From Eutreptiella sp. 'Long Island Sound 2002' (taxonomy: Eukaryota > Euglenozoa > Euglenophyceae > Eutreptiales > Eutreptiaceae), in assembly GCA_964036045.1 (NCBI GenBank), contig OZ038390.1, forward strand, positions 35,395,974 to 35,459,973: 64,000 nucleotides of DNA. The letters run 5' to 3'. A model generated the notes under the pieces. The model was not told where the DNA came from, ran no database searches, and was given only the letters and a program-made list of their open reading frames with translations. Numbering within the stretch: position 1 is the stretch's first letter; every line of letters begins with the position of its first letter. A program made the position numbers and the translations under genes. Of this stretch, positions 43,418 through 56,600 are shown piece after piece.

Positions 43418-46400
43418 GATCGGGCGATGAAGCACAGCGCGCACTTGCCGCCGCCTCCCTCACCCATCGAGCCATCGCCGCCTCCTGCGCCACCTCCGCC
43501 GCCACCGCCGCCTCCGGGTCTGAAGATGCCTCCGCCGCCCCCTCCACCACCACCGGCACGCGGTCCTCCCCCGCCCCCTCCCCCTCCGGGAGGGAGAGGC
43601 CCCCCCCAACCGCCGGCAAAGGCCCTGAAGAAGTTGAAGGGCATCTTCTGGGCAAAGGCGGCCGCCCCCGAGAAGAGCTTCTGGTCCAAGACAACGCTGC
43701 ACTACGGCAGGTGCCTTTCTTCCGCTGCCCATCCCTTCATTTGCTGCACTGTTGACCCCCCCCCCCCCAGACATAGCCGTTCCGCCACGGCTGAAGTGCA
43801 AAGAGCACCCCTCCTTCCGCCCTGTTCTAGCACCCCCCCCCCCCCCTCTCAGAGCCTCTCCTATGCGGCAGTGCCAAGGGCTGTTCGGTGTCAAGGTGGT
43901 CTCATTGGACGGTGTTCTGGGCTGTGAGTGTTGGGAGCTGTGCGCGCGACTTTGGCCCGTGGCAGCGGGCCTGTCAGTTCCCCTGTCGAATGGTTGAATG
44001 GGAATGTTCCCATTGACCTAGTCAATTGCGGGGCCAGCCTCCCGCAGGCTGGCAGCGGGTGGCCAAGGACTGGCTCCCGGGAGACGTCCACCCCCACGGC
44101 TACCAGGGTCATCGGCGGCCGGGGAGCGAAGACGACAAAGGAGCACGTGGTCTAAAGCCCTCCGCCTGACAACGGCCTTGAAGGCTACGCTGAGGCCACC
44201 CAGTGGCAGCCCTGCCTGCCGCTGGGTGGGGCTGCCACTGGGGGGCCTGCAACAAAACACAAGTGCACACAAGGTTGCGAGAGTGAGAAGTGCGGAACGA
44301 GGCCCATTGACGGTGCTGATGCTGCCATCAGTGCTCACGCTGGGGGTTGCGGAGAGACAGGGACGGAGACAGACCCCCCGTTCCCTCGCCTTGGCGAGCA
44401 CTTCTGGTGGTCGTCCGTGCCTGGCAGCGGAGCAAGCGCACTCAGCACTGCTCGATTGCTGGCGGGGCCCCGGCCCCTTGTCTCCTGCACCAATGGTCCG
44501 CCGGGGGGTCGATGGCCACCGGCCTAGATATGAACGAAGCCCCATGCCGCGCACACCCTCTGATCCCACACTTATGCTTTTCTCAGGATTACCCTGGCCC
44601 TCTTAGAGAGCTGTGGTGCGGGGATAGACAAGGCTTTGTTGGTGGGAGTGACATGTATGGCACATCGGCATGTCACCTCAGATCAACCCTGAAGTGCCCA
44701 TCACCCCCCCCCCTCCCCCAATGGAGAGGCTATTCGGGTGTGGTGCCCTCTGGGCCTCCTCGTCTATGTGGGCTGTAGCGCCGCAGCCAGTGCAGCTAGC
44801 GCCAGTGGCACCCTGGGCAGGGAAGCACTCTCTGCGCCCTGGGGCCCCTCCACTTGCCCGGGGCACACCCTCGGCCGTGGAGAGCCAGACCCAGCCCACG
44901 TGGCAGCACCACCTGTGCCGAAGGCAGTCAAGGAGTGCGGGTCTGACCCCAGTCGTGCCGCGTACCACCGCCTTCCCGTGCCAACAGGCAGTCGTGGAGC
45001 GGTTGGGTAGCTTGTCCTTGTGACGTGGAGGTTGCGAGCCCAGGCCCACATCTCCCCCGGCGGGCTCAGCGTCAGGCTCTCCAGCCTCCCTGCCGGGGCC
45101 TGGAGCACCAGGCACACAGTTCCGCGCCATGTGCGCCAACGCCGAACAACAATGGAGCAAGCAGGTGTGCCACAGCCCCCCCCCCCCTCAGACACACAGG
45201 GGCTCATACACACAGGCATGGCGGCATCTCCCGCCCGCGAGCGCCACCGCGGGGTCTGGGGGCGGTCAACAGTCCGGTAGGCCTTGTGACCGGACACCCG
45301 GGTACGGCCGCCCAGTCGGGTCCCGCAGGGAAGGCAGCGCAGACCGTGGGTTGGCGACCAGGCGAGGCCTTGACCCAACCCAACCCAACCCCCCCCCTTC
45401 CCCACTCACACACCCAGAGGGCCCAATGTGAAGAGTGCACCTGGTCTTGACTATGTAGTCTTCACTTCAACTCGGGACACCCTGCCACCCGATTGGATCG
45501 GCACAACACTTCAAACGCCAGCACACGCACCGTCACGATACAAGAGAATGCGCGTGCCCCGTGCACATCCGATCCGGCCGAGCGAACATGTACGTCCGGG
45601 CGGTGGGGCACGAGGTGCGTCCAGGCGGCCGGTGGGCGCCCCGGCAGCTGTCTGAGAGGAGCGTCCGTCAGTCGGCGCGGACGTTCGCGTTTTTTCAGGG
45701 CGCAGCACACTGCGTGTCTGTACGAGCCCCTTGACCCTCGCTTGCTGGTGTCCTTGTTGCAGTCGGGCCTGCCAAGCCTGTTTTGTGTGTGTGTGCAATG
45801 CCGGGCCCCAAGAAGCAAAACAAGATCAGCCTGGCCAATTTGTCGAAGGAGGAGATCCGTGTCAAGATCGTCAGCGAAATCGCGAACGAGCTCGTGTCGG
45901 TGCTCACGCAGGGCCACGACATCGACCTCGACGACGTCAAGGCCACGGTCTCCAGGAAGTACCGCATCCAGGACATGCCCAAGCTCGTGGACATCATCGC
46001 CGCCATCCCCCTGGAGCACAAGCCCGCCCTGCTCCCCCTCCTGCGCGCCAAGCCGGTGCGTACCGCCTCGGGGGTGGCGGTGGTGGCAGTGATGTCGAAG
46101 CCGCACCGATGCCCCCACATCGCCATGACGGGCAACATCTGCATCTACTGCCCCGGGGGGCCGGACTCCGACTTCGAGTACTCCACGCAGTCGTACACGG
46201 GGTACGAGCCCACGTCCATGCGGGCCATCCGGGCCCGCTACAACCCGTTCCTCCAGACGCGCAACCGAGTGGACCAGCTGAAGCGCTTGGGGCACTCGAC
46301 CGACAAGATCGAGTTCATTATTATGGGGGGGACGTTCATGTCGCTGCCGGTCGAGTACCGGGATTACTTCATCCGCAATCTGCACGACGCCTTGTCCGGG

Positions 46401-49400
46401 CACGCCTCTTCAGATGTCAAGGTATCGAGCCTATTTGGAGAGCAGTGGTGAGTCAGTGTAGTGCAAATAAGCCCCGCTCCCTAACTTTGCCCCCCCCCCC
46501 CCCCAACCCGAGGTGCAACAAGGCCCGGGGCGTGTAGCCAATGGGGGTGCTAATCCTGCGGTGCCTCCGGCGCCTACGGCGCGCCTTGCGGCGCGCAATT
46601 TGAGTGCTTATCGTGGAACAGGGGAGATTGTACCCTTTATGAACTGCACCGGATGGACACGCGTACATCGTTGCAACCGAACTCTTCGTTTTGAACTGTT
46701 GTTGAAATCTGGTGCAAGCTGGAGGGCGACGACCATCGTCGTGCATGGCCAAAATGGAGGAAAATCAATGCCAACCACCCGAAAGCTTATTCCCCATACC
46801 ACCAGAAAGTAGAGGATGGGAGAGCATGCGCATGGGGGGCAGCGACAACGCACGGGATGGCCTGGCCAGCCAGACCCGTCGCTACCGCAGGGCAACCCCT
46901 GCTCAACCAGCATCAGGTGGGGGGTGTCTCCCGCGGCCCAGATGGGCTGTGTGCGCAACAGGAGGGGGGGGGGCCGCCAGGGGCAGACCAGCCGTGCCCT
47001 GCCGCGCATGCGGCGCGCAGTACGCCCTCCCGATGAGGGGTCGCAAATCATGGCCGCGAGGAGGTGCTGCATGTCACGGGGGCTGTTGCTGTGGCTGATG
47101 GACCTTTTTTGGCGGCTGCTGTGGCCCCCGGGCTCCTGCCAAGGCCAAGACGAACTCCTCCCCCGTCGCATGGCCCGGGCACGTGCAACGCTGGACTGGA
47201 ACGCGGAGGGCACAGTGCGAGCGAGACGCACAACGTGCGTGACCGCATCCCCCCGGTGGATGGGCCAAGGCCACAGCCTCGCGTCCGAGGGACCGTCGCC
47301 CGATCGATTGTACGCGCTGTGCGCCGCAGCCGTGGGGGCGGGTCCGACGGAAAAGCGGGTTATTCATGGGTCCTGAGGCCGGTGTGTAGTTTGGACGGGC
47401 TGTGGGTGTGGCCCGACCCCATCCCACATGACACTCGGCGCAGAGGAAAAGGTCGATAAAGAGTCTCGCCAAGTTGTCAACCCTCGTAGCCCCCAGCCGC
47501 CGCTGGCGCCATCTAAAGGCCTAGCCACTGTGTGTCGCCGCCACATCCCTCCACATCCCCAACACCGCCACAAGTCCGTCCGATCTTCAGGAGGCGGTCC
47601 TGTACTCAGAGCAGAGCAACCAGAAGTGCGTGGGTATCACGATCGAGACCCGCCCGGACTACTGCCTCAGGCCCCATCTGTCCGCGATGCTGCAGTACGG
47701 GTGCACGCGGCTGGAGATCGGCGTGCAGAGCACCTACGAGGACGTCGCGCGCGACACCAACCGCGGGCACACGGTGCGGTCGGTGACGGAGTCCTTTCAC
47801 CTTGCCAAGGACTGTGGGTTTAAGGTGCTCCTCGCCTGGCCTCGGGGAAGCGTTAGAACGGCACAAAAACCCAACCGAAGTCGTTTGTGAGGGACCTCCG
47901 TTGCCCAGAGAAAGGTCGGGAGGTGGGTGGGGGGCAGGATCAGAGGCAGGAAACGGAGGCAGGTCGGGATGTGAGCAGGGAAAGAAGTGGGGAAGTAGGG
48001 AGACACGAAGGGGGTGTACGAGGTCTGCAGGGGTGTTGGGAGGGACGGAGGCCGGTGCGCCGGCTGGAGGAGGTGCGGTGTGCGAGCAATCTCCGTCATA
48101 ATTGTTGCCTTCTGCATCCGATCCCCGTGAGGCCCGCCGAGTGACGATGGACAACCATGACATGAATGTTGTGTGTGTACGGCACAACCGGCGCCCGTAC
48201 GTTCTGAAGGACTGCAGAAAGGGCGCACGGAGGGCGCATAGAGGGCGCAAAGGCGGCGCACGGGGCGTGCACGGGGCGGCTAGAGGACACATGGAGGGCG
48301 CATAGAGCACGCACGGAGGGCGCATGGGCCCTGGAGGCAGCGCTGCCAAATACATATGGTCCATTGAACAACACCCACTTCGCGTGATTTGAACTGTGAT
48401 CTGTAGCACAAGTGGCATGACCAGCGAAATGCGCACAGCCTCATACAGGGGCGCAGAGGCAGGAAGGCACAAAGAGGGAGGGGTAGCGAAGGAGGCAGCC
48501 ATCAGGGGTAAGTGGCTGCTCGGCACCAACAACAATGGCGGAGGACAGGGACCATTCTCCCATGCAGTGGGGGGGGGGGGGGTATTTCGGCAGGGGAAAT
48601 TGAGGTTTTTCAGATTTCAGATTGGTGCCGAAATCAATCCCCCCACGAAAATTTTTGTGCAACCGGGGCCATTTCTTGCTCCCTGGGTCGGCAGCTAACA
48701 TTTTGGTTCTGTGGGGAGGTACTGGTGCCCGTGTATTGCACGCCAGGATCGGTCTCTGTGCTGCTGCGCATCCCAAAAGTAGTTTCTTGTGTATTCGCTG
48801 TGTATCCCAAGGACAGTGATCCCTGCAACTGTACACAAGGCACCAAAATTTGGGTGTGCCGAAAATTTCCCACCCGAACCCCCCCCCCCCCCCCGCCAGA
48901 ACACCGCCCCCCCCTGTCTGTAGGGTGAATGTGACTAGGGGGGCTGGGGGAGGTGGAGGGGGGTCGGAGGCTCGTCGGTGTGGACCTGAGGACCGTGGCC
49001 GCCGCACCGGATCACCGCCCGTGGGGCCCGCAGGTCATTTCGCACATGATGCCCAACCTGCCGAACGTGACGATGGAGCGCGACCTGGCCTGCTTCAAGG
49101 AGTTCTTCGAGAACCCGGACTTCCGCGTGGACGGGCTCAAGCTGTACCCCACCCTCGTGATCCGGGGCACGGGCCTTTACGAGTTGTGGAAGGCGGGGCT
49201 GTACCGCAATTACGACCCCTCGGAGCTGGTGGAGCTGATCGCCCACGTCCTCGCCCTCGTGCCGCCGTGGACGCGCGTGTACCGGGTCCAGCGGGACATC
49301 CCGATGCCGCTGGTGACGTCCGGCGTGGACACCGGGAACCTTCGGGAGCTCGCGATGGCGCGCATGCGCGAATTGGGCCTCAAGTGCCGCGACGTCCGCA

Positions 49401-50599
49401 CGCGCGAGGTCTGCACTGCCGCGCCGTCAGTCCGGCGTCGTGGCTCTGTCCCTGCTCTTGCTTTGGACTGTTCCACTGGCGCACCCCTCCCCCCCCCCTC
49501 CCCGACCCAACACTTTGGTGGACACTTAGGCACCCCATCCACGAGTTGACGATTCCCTCCTCAAAAGGCGAACAGAGACGTACACCCGGAAGTACCAACC
49601 GGCGTACTCGTTCGACCTTTATGGCCACCCCCCCCCAGAAGTGATGGCAAACCTCGCACCCAAAGCATCGCCCACCACCCCAATAGAGCAATAAGGGGGA
49701 CTGGGGGTCTCCGTGTCTGTCTGTGTCGGTGTGTATACGGATGGCCGAATGAGCCCGCAGCTGCCTGTCTGTCTATCTTGATCCACTATGACAGTTTGCA
49801 AAGATGCTTTGTCACTCACGGTAAGCGGGCGCTGCTGCCGTTGGAGCTAACACTGTGGACGGACCAAAGGAAAGTTAAACTTTGGGGATGCCGCAAAGGC
49901 AATTGTCAAAGAAGGGAGAAATCCAAAACAGCGACCCCACACAGACTTCAACTCGAAGGCTCTGATCTCCGCCGGTGTTGTGCATTTGGCTTGGCTGTGT
50001 GATGCCTCAATGATACGCGTGTCATGGCGCACTTCCCTCACTGTACTACAGCCCGCCTCATAAATACGGAATGGCAGAAAGTCCCATGCAAAACGAGTAC
50101 GTGGCTGAGGGGGTGAGGCAGGGGCGGATGTTCGTAAAAGATTTTGTAGATTGCAACCATCACCTTCATGTGATCCGTTGCACTGTTGTCACCGAAAGCG
50201 ACTGTGAGGGCGAGCTCTACATCATCACACCATCAACTGCAGCCGTGGTGCTGAGGGATGCCGCTGACGGGCTCAGCAATAGGCAACAGCAGCGTGCGCA
50301 TGGTTTGGTGTCAAGCCATGCATGACAAACAAGGGACAGTGCTGGGTAGCCAAAGCATGGTCATCCACATTCTGCATTACCAACTCATTGGCGTTGTGTG
50401 CCAAGGAATTGTTTTTCCTGCAGCGCATGAGGAAATTACAATGTGATGTGTGGTGTGAATTGGAGCGCATACTTGGGGCAATTATCCAAGGGCATGGAAT
50501 TTGTTGCTGTGCACACATATGCGAATACATAAGCCTACCTTTATTTGCCATTTTTTGATGTTCAAATCATCTTTGCAATGAAGTTGCCCAAGGTGCGGG

Positions 50600-50632
<33 letters not shown>

Positions 50633-53600
50633 GGTGTGGAGGGGGGGAGTGCGGGTACCCTGGCACCATAGGAATTGTGGTCTGTAGTTTGTAGACACTG
50701 TCTGCCCCAAGTAGACGCGGTCTGCTAGTTGTAGGCACTGTCGGCATGTTGTAGATGCGAAGTGACCACTTTTGGGAATGGGGCCAAAGACCCGCTTCCC
50801 CCAAAATGGTCTGCTAACGTCGTTTGCCTGTGCGCACGGGTTCAGTGGTCTGTAGTCTGTCCCCAGCACAGGGGGTCTGCGGACTGTAGACACTGTTGGC
50901 AAGTTGCAGACGCGAAGCGACAATTCCTTCCCCCCCAAAATGGTTTGCTACTGTCGTTCACTCATGCACATGGGTTCGCCAGGTGTGTGTGTGTGGGGGG
51001 GGGGGGAGGTGGCGGGAGGGCGGGGGGGGGGGGGGGGGCAACTTCTTGCCGACCATCGTCCAATTGGTGCGACAGGGCAGCACCACCCACCTGCCGACGC
51101 CGCTTCAAGGGGTACTGATGTGTGTGTCTTTTGTTTACCAGCCCCTTTTCCTTTGTCCCCTTCATGTGCATGGCCAATCATTTTGGTTTTGCCCCTCATC
51201 TCGGGCAGGTGAGGGTGCACAGCACTGAAACCCCCGTACGCATGCGTGTGGGTGATTGGGGTGATACCAGAAACCAGCGCAGGGTGAGGACTTGTCATAT
51301 TTGAGGATCTTCTTGATACCCTCCTCTTGCCGGTGCTCTGCCCCTCTGTGGCTGTGCACTTTGCGCCTACCTTCACAGAACGGCGCCCACGCCTCACGTC
51401 CATTCGACTGCTTTGCTCTTCACGTTCGGCTGCGGGGGAATTCAAACATTTGCTACCACACATTCCCGGTCATCTTCACGCATCTTCGCAGCGGTGTTCG
51501 TGAGACTTGGGGTCTTTCGCATGTGTCCGCGCACGGGGGTGTGCGTGCGGGTCTGTGTACGTGTGCGGGCGTGTGTCCGTGTGCGCGGCCCAGCCCCTTG
51601 AAGCGAATCAGGTTCAGTGCCCCCGCGCATCTGAGGGCCTGAACGGCCGCTGTAGGCGTATGTGTCGACAGGGGTTTTCAGGCATAAACGGGTGTCACCA
51701 GGTGTCAACATCGCGCTACCACCGTCACACGGCGCGCTGTGCCTCTCACGGCTCGTAAACGAGGTACCGTAGTTCAGCTGTTATGCACCTCACGCCTGAA
51801 CTAGAGCTCCCGAGTTCGAACCCCACGGGGAGGGGGGGGCGTAATCTGGAACGCACCGTCCAAAGCGCTGAGGTGTCTGTGACCCCGCGAGCCGGAAGGG
51901 ACGCTGCGAGGGATAAAGGGCAACTTTACGCTGGAGCTTCGAAACACCGCTCAGTATCTTACCTTTACTTTTACGTCTCACGGCTCATCAGGTGGGGATT
52001 CAGCAGATCCATTCCAATGTGCTCCCAGACGAAGTGGAGCTCATCCGGCGGGACTACACCGCAAACGGCGGGTGGGAGACGTTCCTGTCCTACGAGGACC
52101 CCACCAAAGACATCCTCATCGGGCTCCTGCGCCTGCGGCAGTGCTCTGCCGAGGGGTCCTACCGCCCGGAAATGCGGTCCGAGGTGGACGCCGAGGGGCA
52201 GCTGCGGTGCTCCATCATCCGGGAGCTGCACGTGTACGGCACCGCCATCCCCGTGCACGGGCGCGACCAGTCCAAGTTCCAGCACCAGGGCTACGGGATG
52301 CAGCTGATGGAGGAGGCGGAGCGGATTGCCCTGGAGGAGCACGGGAGCACGAAGGTGCTGGTGATCTCCGGCGTGGGCACGCGGCACTACTACCGCAAGA
52401 TGGGCTACGAGCTGGACGGGCCCTATATGTCCAAGAGGCTGGTCTGAGCCCCGGGGCCGAGCCGCGTGGCCCGTCCGGACTGCGGCCTGCCCCGTACCGA
52501 CCGCCTGCGGGGCGGCCTGCCCCCCCCGGAGCCTGGGGCTCAAAGCGCCGTGCGGAGTGCGGCGCATGCGGTGCGGCCCGGGGACGGAGTCCTGTGCATG
52601 ACCACCGGTGCCGCCGGCCCCTGTCGCGGCGGCTGCGGATCACACAGCAAAGTTGAAGCCTCTGGACACGAAACGCAAGGGGAGGCCCAAGAAGAGTCCG
52701 TGCGTTCCCGCAGGCAGAGGCCTTTGATGCCAGTATCGACAGTTTGGGGGGGGGGGGGGGGCAGTTGTGCACACACCCGGCGACCATCCCGTGATGAGGT
52801 GCTCGCTAGGGGCCTGAGAAAGCACCTGAAGGGCAACGGGCCTGGCAGTTCACGAGCGCCTGTAGGGGCGACAGGGGCGGTTCTGGCACCCAGAACGGGG
52901 CGGTGTGGAAGAGTGCAGGTTGGAAGGGCAGCCGGCATGGGTCGGTGGGAAAATCGCCATTTTTGCAAAGACCCCTGGCAACCCCCAAAGGCCCCTGGGC
53001 TGTTGTTGGGTGATCATTGGGTGGCAATGGGAGTAGGTCTAAAGCCATGGGGAGCCATGTAGCACCAACCAGCCCTCATTGTAGGGTTTGTTTGCCCCAA
53101 AAGGGCCGTTTTGGGCTTGTTTGCACGGTAGAGGAGGAGGACATCCGATTTTCCAATTTGCCGTTGGTGCTTTGACAGAGAATCTCTGGTGGTCCCCCCT
53201 CTCGACAGATGTCAGAACACCTCCTCAAATTCCCTTCGTCCAGTGCGAAAGTGGGTCTGGGCTTTCCCCTTTACACTCACCGGTTTGCCACCGGATGGTC
53301 TTCGAATGAACCCCAGTTTTGTCAACAGATGTCGACTGGCGGCAACAAGTGCCAACAGATGTCAGCATCACGCCACCGCGCGGGGGCGCTTTGGGTGCTT
53401 GGCCTTGGGCTCATGATCGGACTCCCCTGAGTAACTCGAAGGGTCCGAGTCCCGCGGTCCACGTCATGTTCTCGCTTGCGGCCCCGAGTAGTCGTGCTCT
53501 GTGCCATGGTCTTGCTGGCGTTGCCCACGTGAGCCTCGATGCACGTGTCGCCTGCGGGTGTCATCCTCGCCCTCGGGGGCCCAGGGCGTGAACGGTGGTT

Positions 53601-56600
53601 TGCGGGCTTTGGTTCAGCAGATCGTCCATCCACGCGCCACTTGTGTCCTCGAGGGCTTGATGCCACGGGCATAGTCCGCCGGCCGGATGCCCACGATCGT
53701 AAAGTGCGCCGGGGGATTCAGTTGCGCCGTGGAGATGGAGGACCGGCCCGAGCCGAACCGGTCATGGAGGGTGTGTCGCCAAGCGACCCCCGCGTCGACC
53801 TCCCCGGCCGGGGGGCCGCCCACCGCACCCCATCCGACCCACAAAGCACTGCGGACGACCTGAGCCACCGCCGACTCCGACGCTGGCGCTGCTGTAGGAG
53901 GCCGGTGAACTCGTGGGGGATTGGTCATGCAGTTGCGGAGGAGGCTGGTGATCCCGGCCGGCGCGCGTGCTTTGCCTTGCAGCCAGGACCACTGATCACG
54001 GAGCGGCGAGTGGGGGAACATGCCGGTGCGGGCACCCCCCTTCTGCTTGAACACCCTCAACTGTAGCACATGGGCTGTGCCGTGGGCGTCCGCAGCGGGG
54101 ACTGTGGGGAACCAGGCCAACAGGCGAGTTAGTGTGCCTTCAATACCCGGCTGGGGCGCCGCTTGTTGGGCTGGGGTATGGGTCACTGGAGCAAAACCGC
54201 GAAAGACACTCGCTGGGCCGGCGCCGAGGGGTGCTCCAATGGATGCCTCCACTACTGTAATCTGTATATTCTCCAGTTTGTGGCCCCCGCCCTCCCAATC
54301 TGTCTCCAACTCGACCAATAGTTAGTGGGTGCGTTGCAATGGGACCGGTCTGGACCCCCCCCCGGGCTCATGGCACATGGTGAAATGTGCCATCTGGGAT
54401 GTGCACCGAGGTGTTGCACCCCACTCTACTGACCTCACTCTTACCTCCTCCTTGCCTCTTTGACCCCCATGTTGACCGTGCAAACTAACCCACGCATTGC
54501 CAGGCCTCCAATCATTGCTAACCCGAGGACAGGCTGTAAACCAGGTGCCATGCAACTGTGAGCATTTGGGTGCATGAGCCTTATGCTGGGCTCCCTTGAA
54601 GATGTTGCCCCAGTGTTCCCAGGGGATAGCTTAGGGGTTCGGTGGGCCGGGTGGCCCACTCCCCCTTACACGACAGCGAGAAGAGGTTCGCATCCTCCTG
54701 ACGATGCTGATCGCCCTGAACACGAGACAAATCCAGTGCACTGCTGGTGGCCTACGCCGTGCAGAGAGCGGGGAACTGAACGCATTGCGTTGTGTGCGAC
54801 TCAGAGGGACTCATTGCCCATAATGTGCCTCATTGAGAATGTGTTGTTGCTGCGCAGACACAATTGTGATCCTGGCGCATTCCTTTGCTTGTGTTTGTAG
54901 TGCTGCAGTCGTCAAATCCACCCAACCTCCTCCTCCTACACGCTTCACGGGTATACAAGACGTCCTCCCGGGCAGAAACAATTCTTCGCGGGCATGGTCT
55001 AGCCCTGGCAGCACGACAACCGGCTCACGACAAGGCATCTTACATCCTTGACCACCGAAAATGTGGTCAAAAACGATGGTCAGACGGGGTTGAGATCCAA
55101 GCGTAGGGGAGCACAATCACAGTCGCTATGATAGACCAACTGTCCCAGCCGACAATCAGCCATCAGCTCGTTCGTTTACATTGTGTACCCAACCACTGCT
55201 CATTGTTCTGTCCTGGTGGAAAGGCCATCTAGAGCATGGGCATCAACGAAGCCTACACCTTAATTGAAATTCCCCGCTGGCACTCCTTCGGCCGTATTTC
55301 AGCTCAGGCTTGCTTGCTAGTGTAAGTTTGATTGTTAGAGTAGAGGTTATGGGGTTGGCTAGGGTGCGCCAAACACCCCCAATTGGGGAGTTTATTTGCT
55401 TCCTCCAAAAGCAATTTCCAATTTCCAAAACAGCAATATGTATCGGGACTTTTATGCTTTCGACTTGGCGACCCGCTTGGTCAAATGCACCTCACGAATC
55501 CTCCTAAAGCTGGATGTTTGGTTCCAGCCCATTGGACCCCACCCAGCCCTTCATTTTCCAGCGGCGTGCAGCGCCTTGCACACCCAGAAAAACTAATTGA
55601 GAATCCGTGTAGACTGCACGTTTGCCAGTATGGTGCATCTGTAGTACTGTTAGAGCTGCATGTGATTCGGCTGTATTATCCACTGAAACTGCACCCCTGT
55701 GCCACAATGCCCCTTGGGGAAGTGGTAATTTCGACCGGGGATTCTCAGGTGAATTAGAGCGGAGGGGGGAGGGGGGGGGAGGGGGTCCAAGGGAGGGGGG
55801 GGGTCCAGGGCGGAGGGGTCCCCCCCTGCCGAAATGAAAATCAAAGCAACGCCCTGGGGGGGGGGTTCAATAGCGGGTGTTTCTGCACAGCACACACACA
55901 GCGTGTGCACAGCGCGTGCACAGCGTCCAATACTAAGTTAGCTTTCCAGCTACCATACCCACACAATGGTAACCCAATATCCACTGCCACTGTGACCTTC
56001 CATACACAACCCGCATACTTTGAGTTGAATAATACATTGGAAAGAGCATCACCAATCGAAATGATTGGCATAGCATCAATGAAATGGGTCACAGCGTAAG
56101 GAAAATGAGGGTCATGGTTGAACTTATTCAAACAATCTGACCAATGCACCTCATCAACCGCCAAATTCAGGTACTGCCTGACCTTGTGGGTCCAACATAC
56201 CCTACTTTTCGCACAGTGCGCAGTGTGCCCCCATAGAGCTCGGCAACTGATGAGCTCCCAAAAAAAAGAACATGTCAGTGCTTCTGCATGCAATTGCACC
56301 CTTCTACCCCCACGGCGTTCACTTCCCTTCCAGCACTGACAGTGGTTCTCAGACTTTGACTTGGGGTAGGGGTTGATAGAGCTAACCCCCAAAAAAAAAC
56401 GGGCTCAATTGACAGGAGCCCACAAAACCAACCCCCCAGCTTCAATGGAGGAGGGGGGGGGGGGCATCCTTCTGCAGTTGGTCCCACACTGTGAGATTTG
56501 GGCCCACGGGGAGGGGGGGGGGGGGCTCTGCGCAGGACCCCAGCCATGGCAAGCATCGTACAGGCTGTCAAGATCTCTGTTTGACCCAACTTTCCCTTGT

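Noticed and set aside
42705-43700. Poly-leucine, poly-cysteine or Gln-Thr frames upstream of the formin
   Set aside because: Translations of (CAA)n and (TGTCTG)n microsatellites. Only the frame through FH1 from about 43,418 has domain support.
45462-46403. 313-aa minus-strand frame opposite ELP3 exon 1
   Set aside because: GC-rich shadow of the ELP3 coding strand. It mirrors codon structure and has no independent domain.
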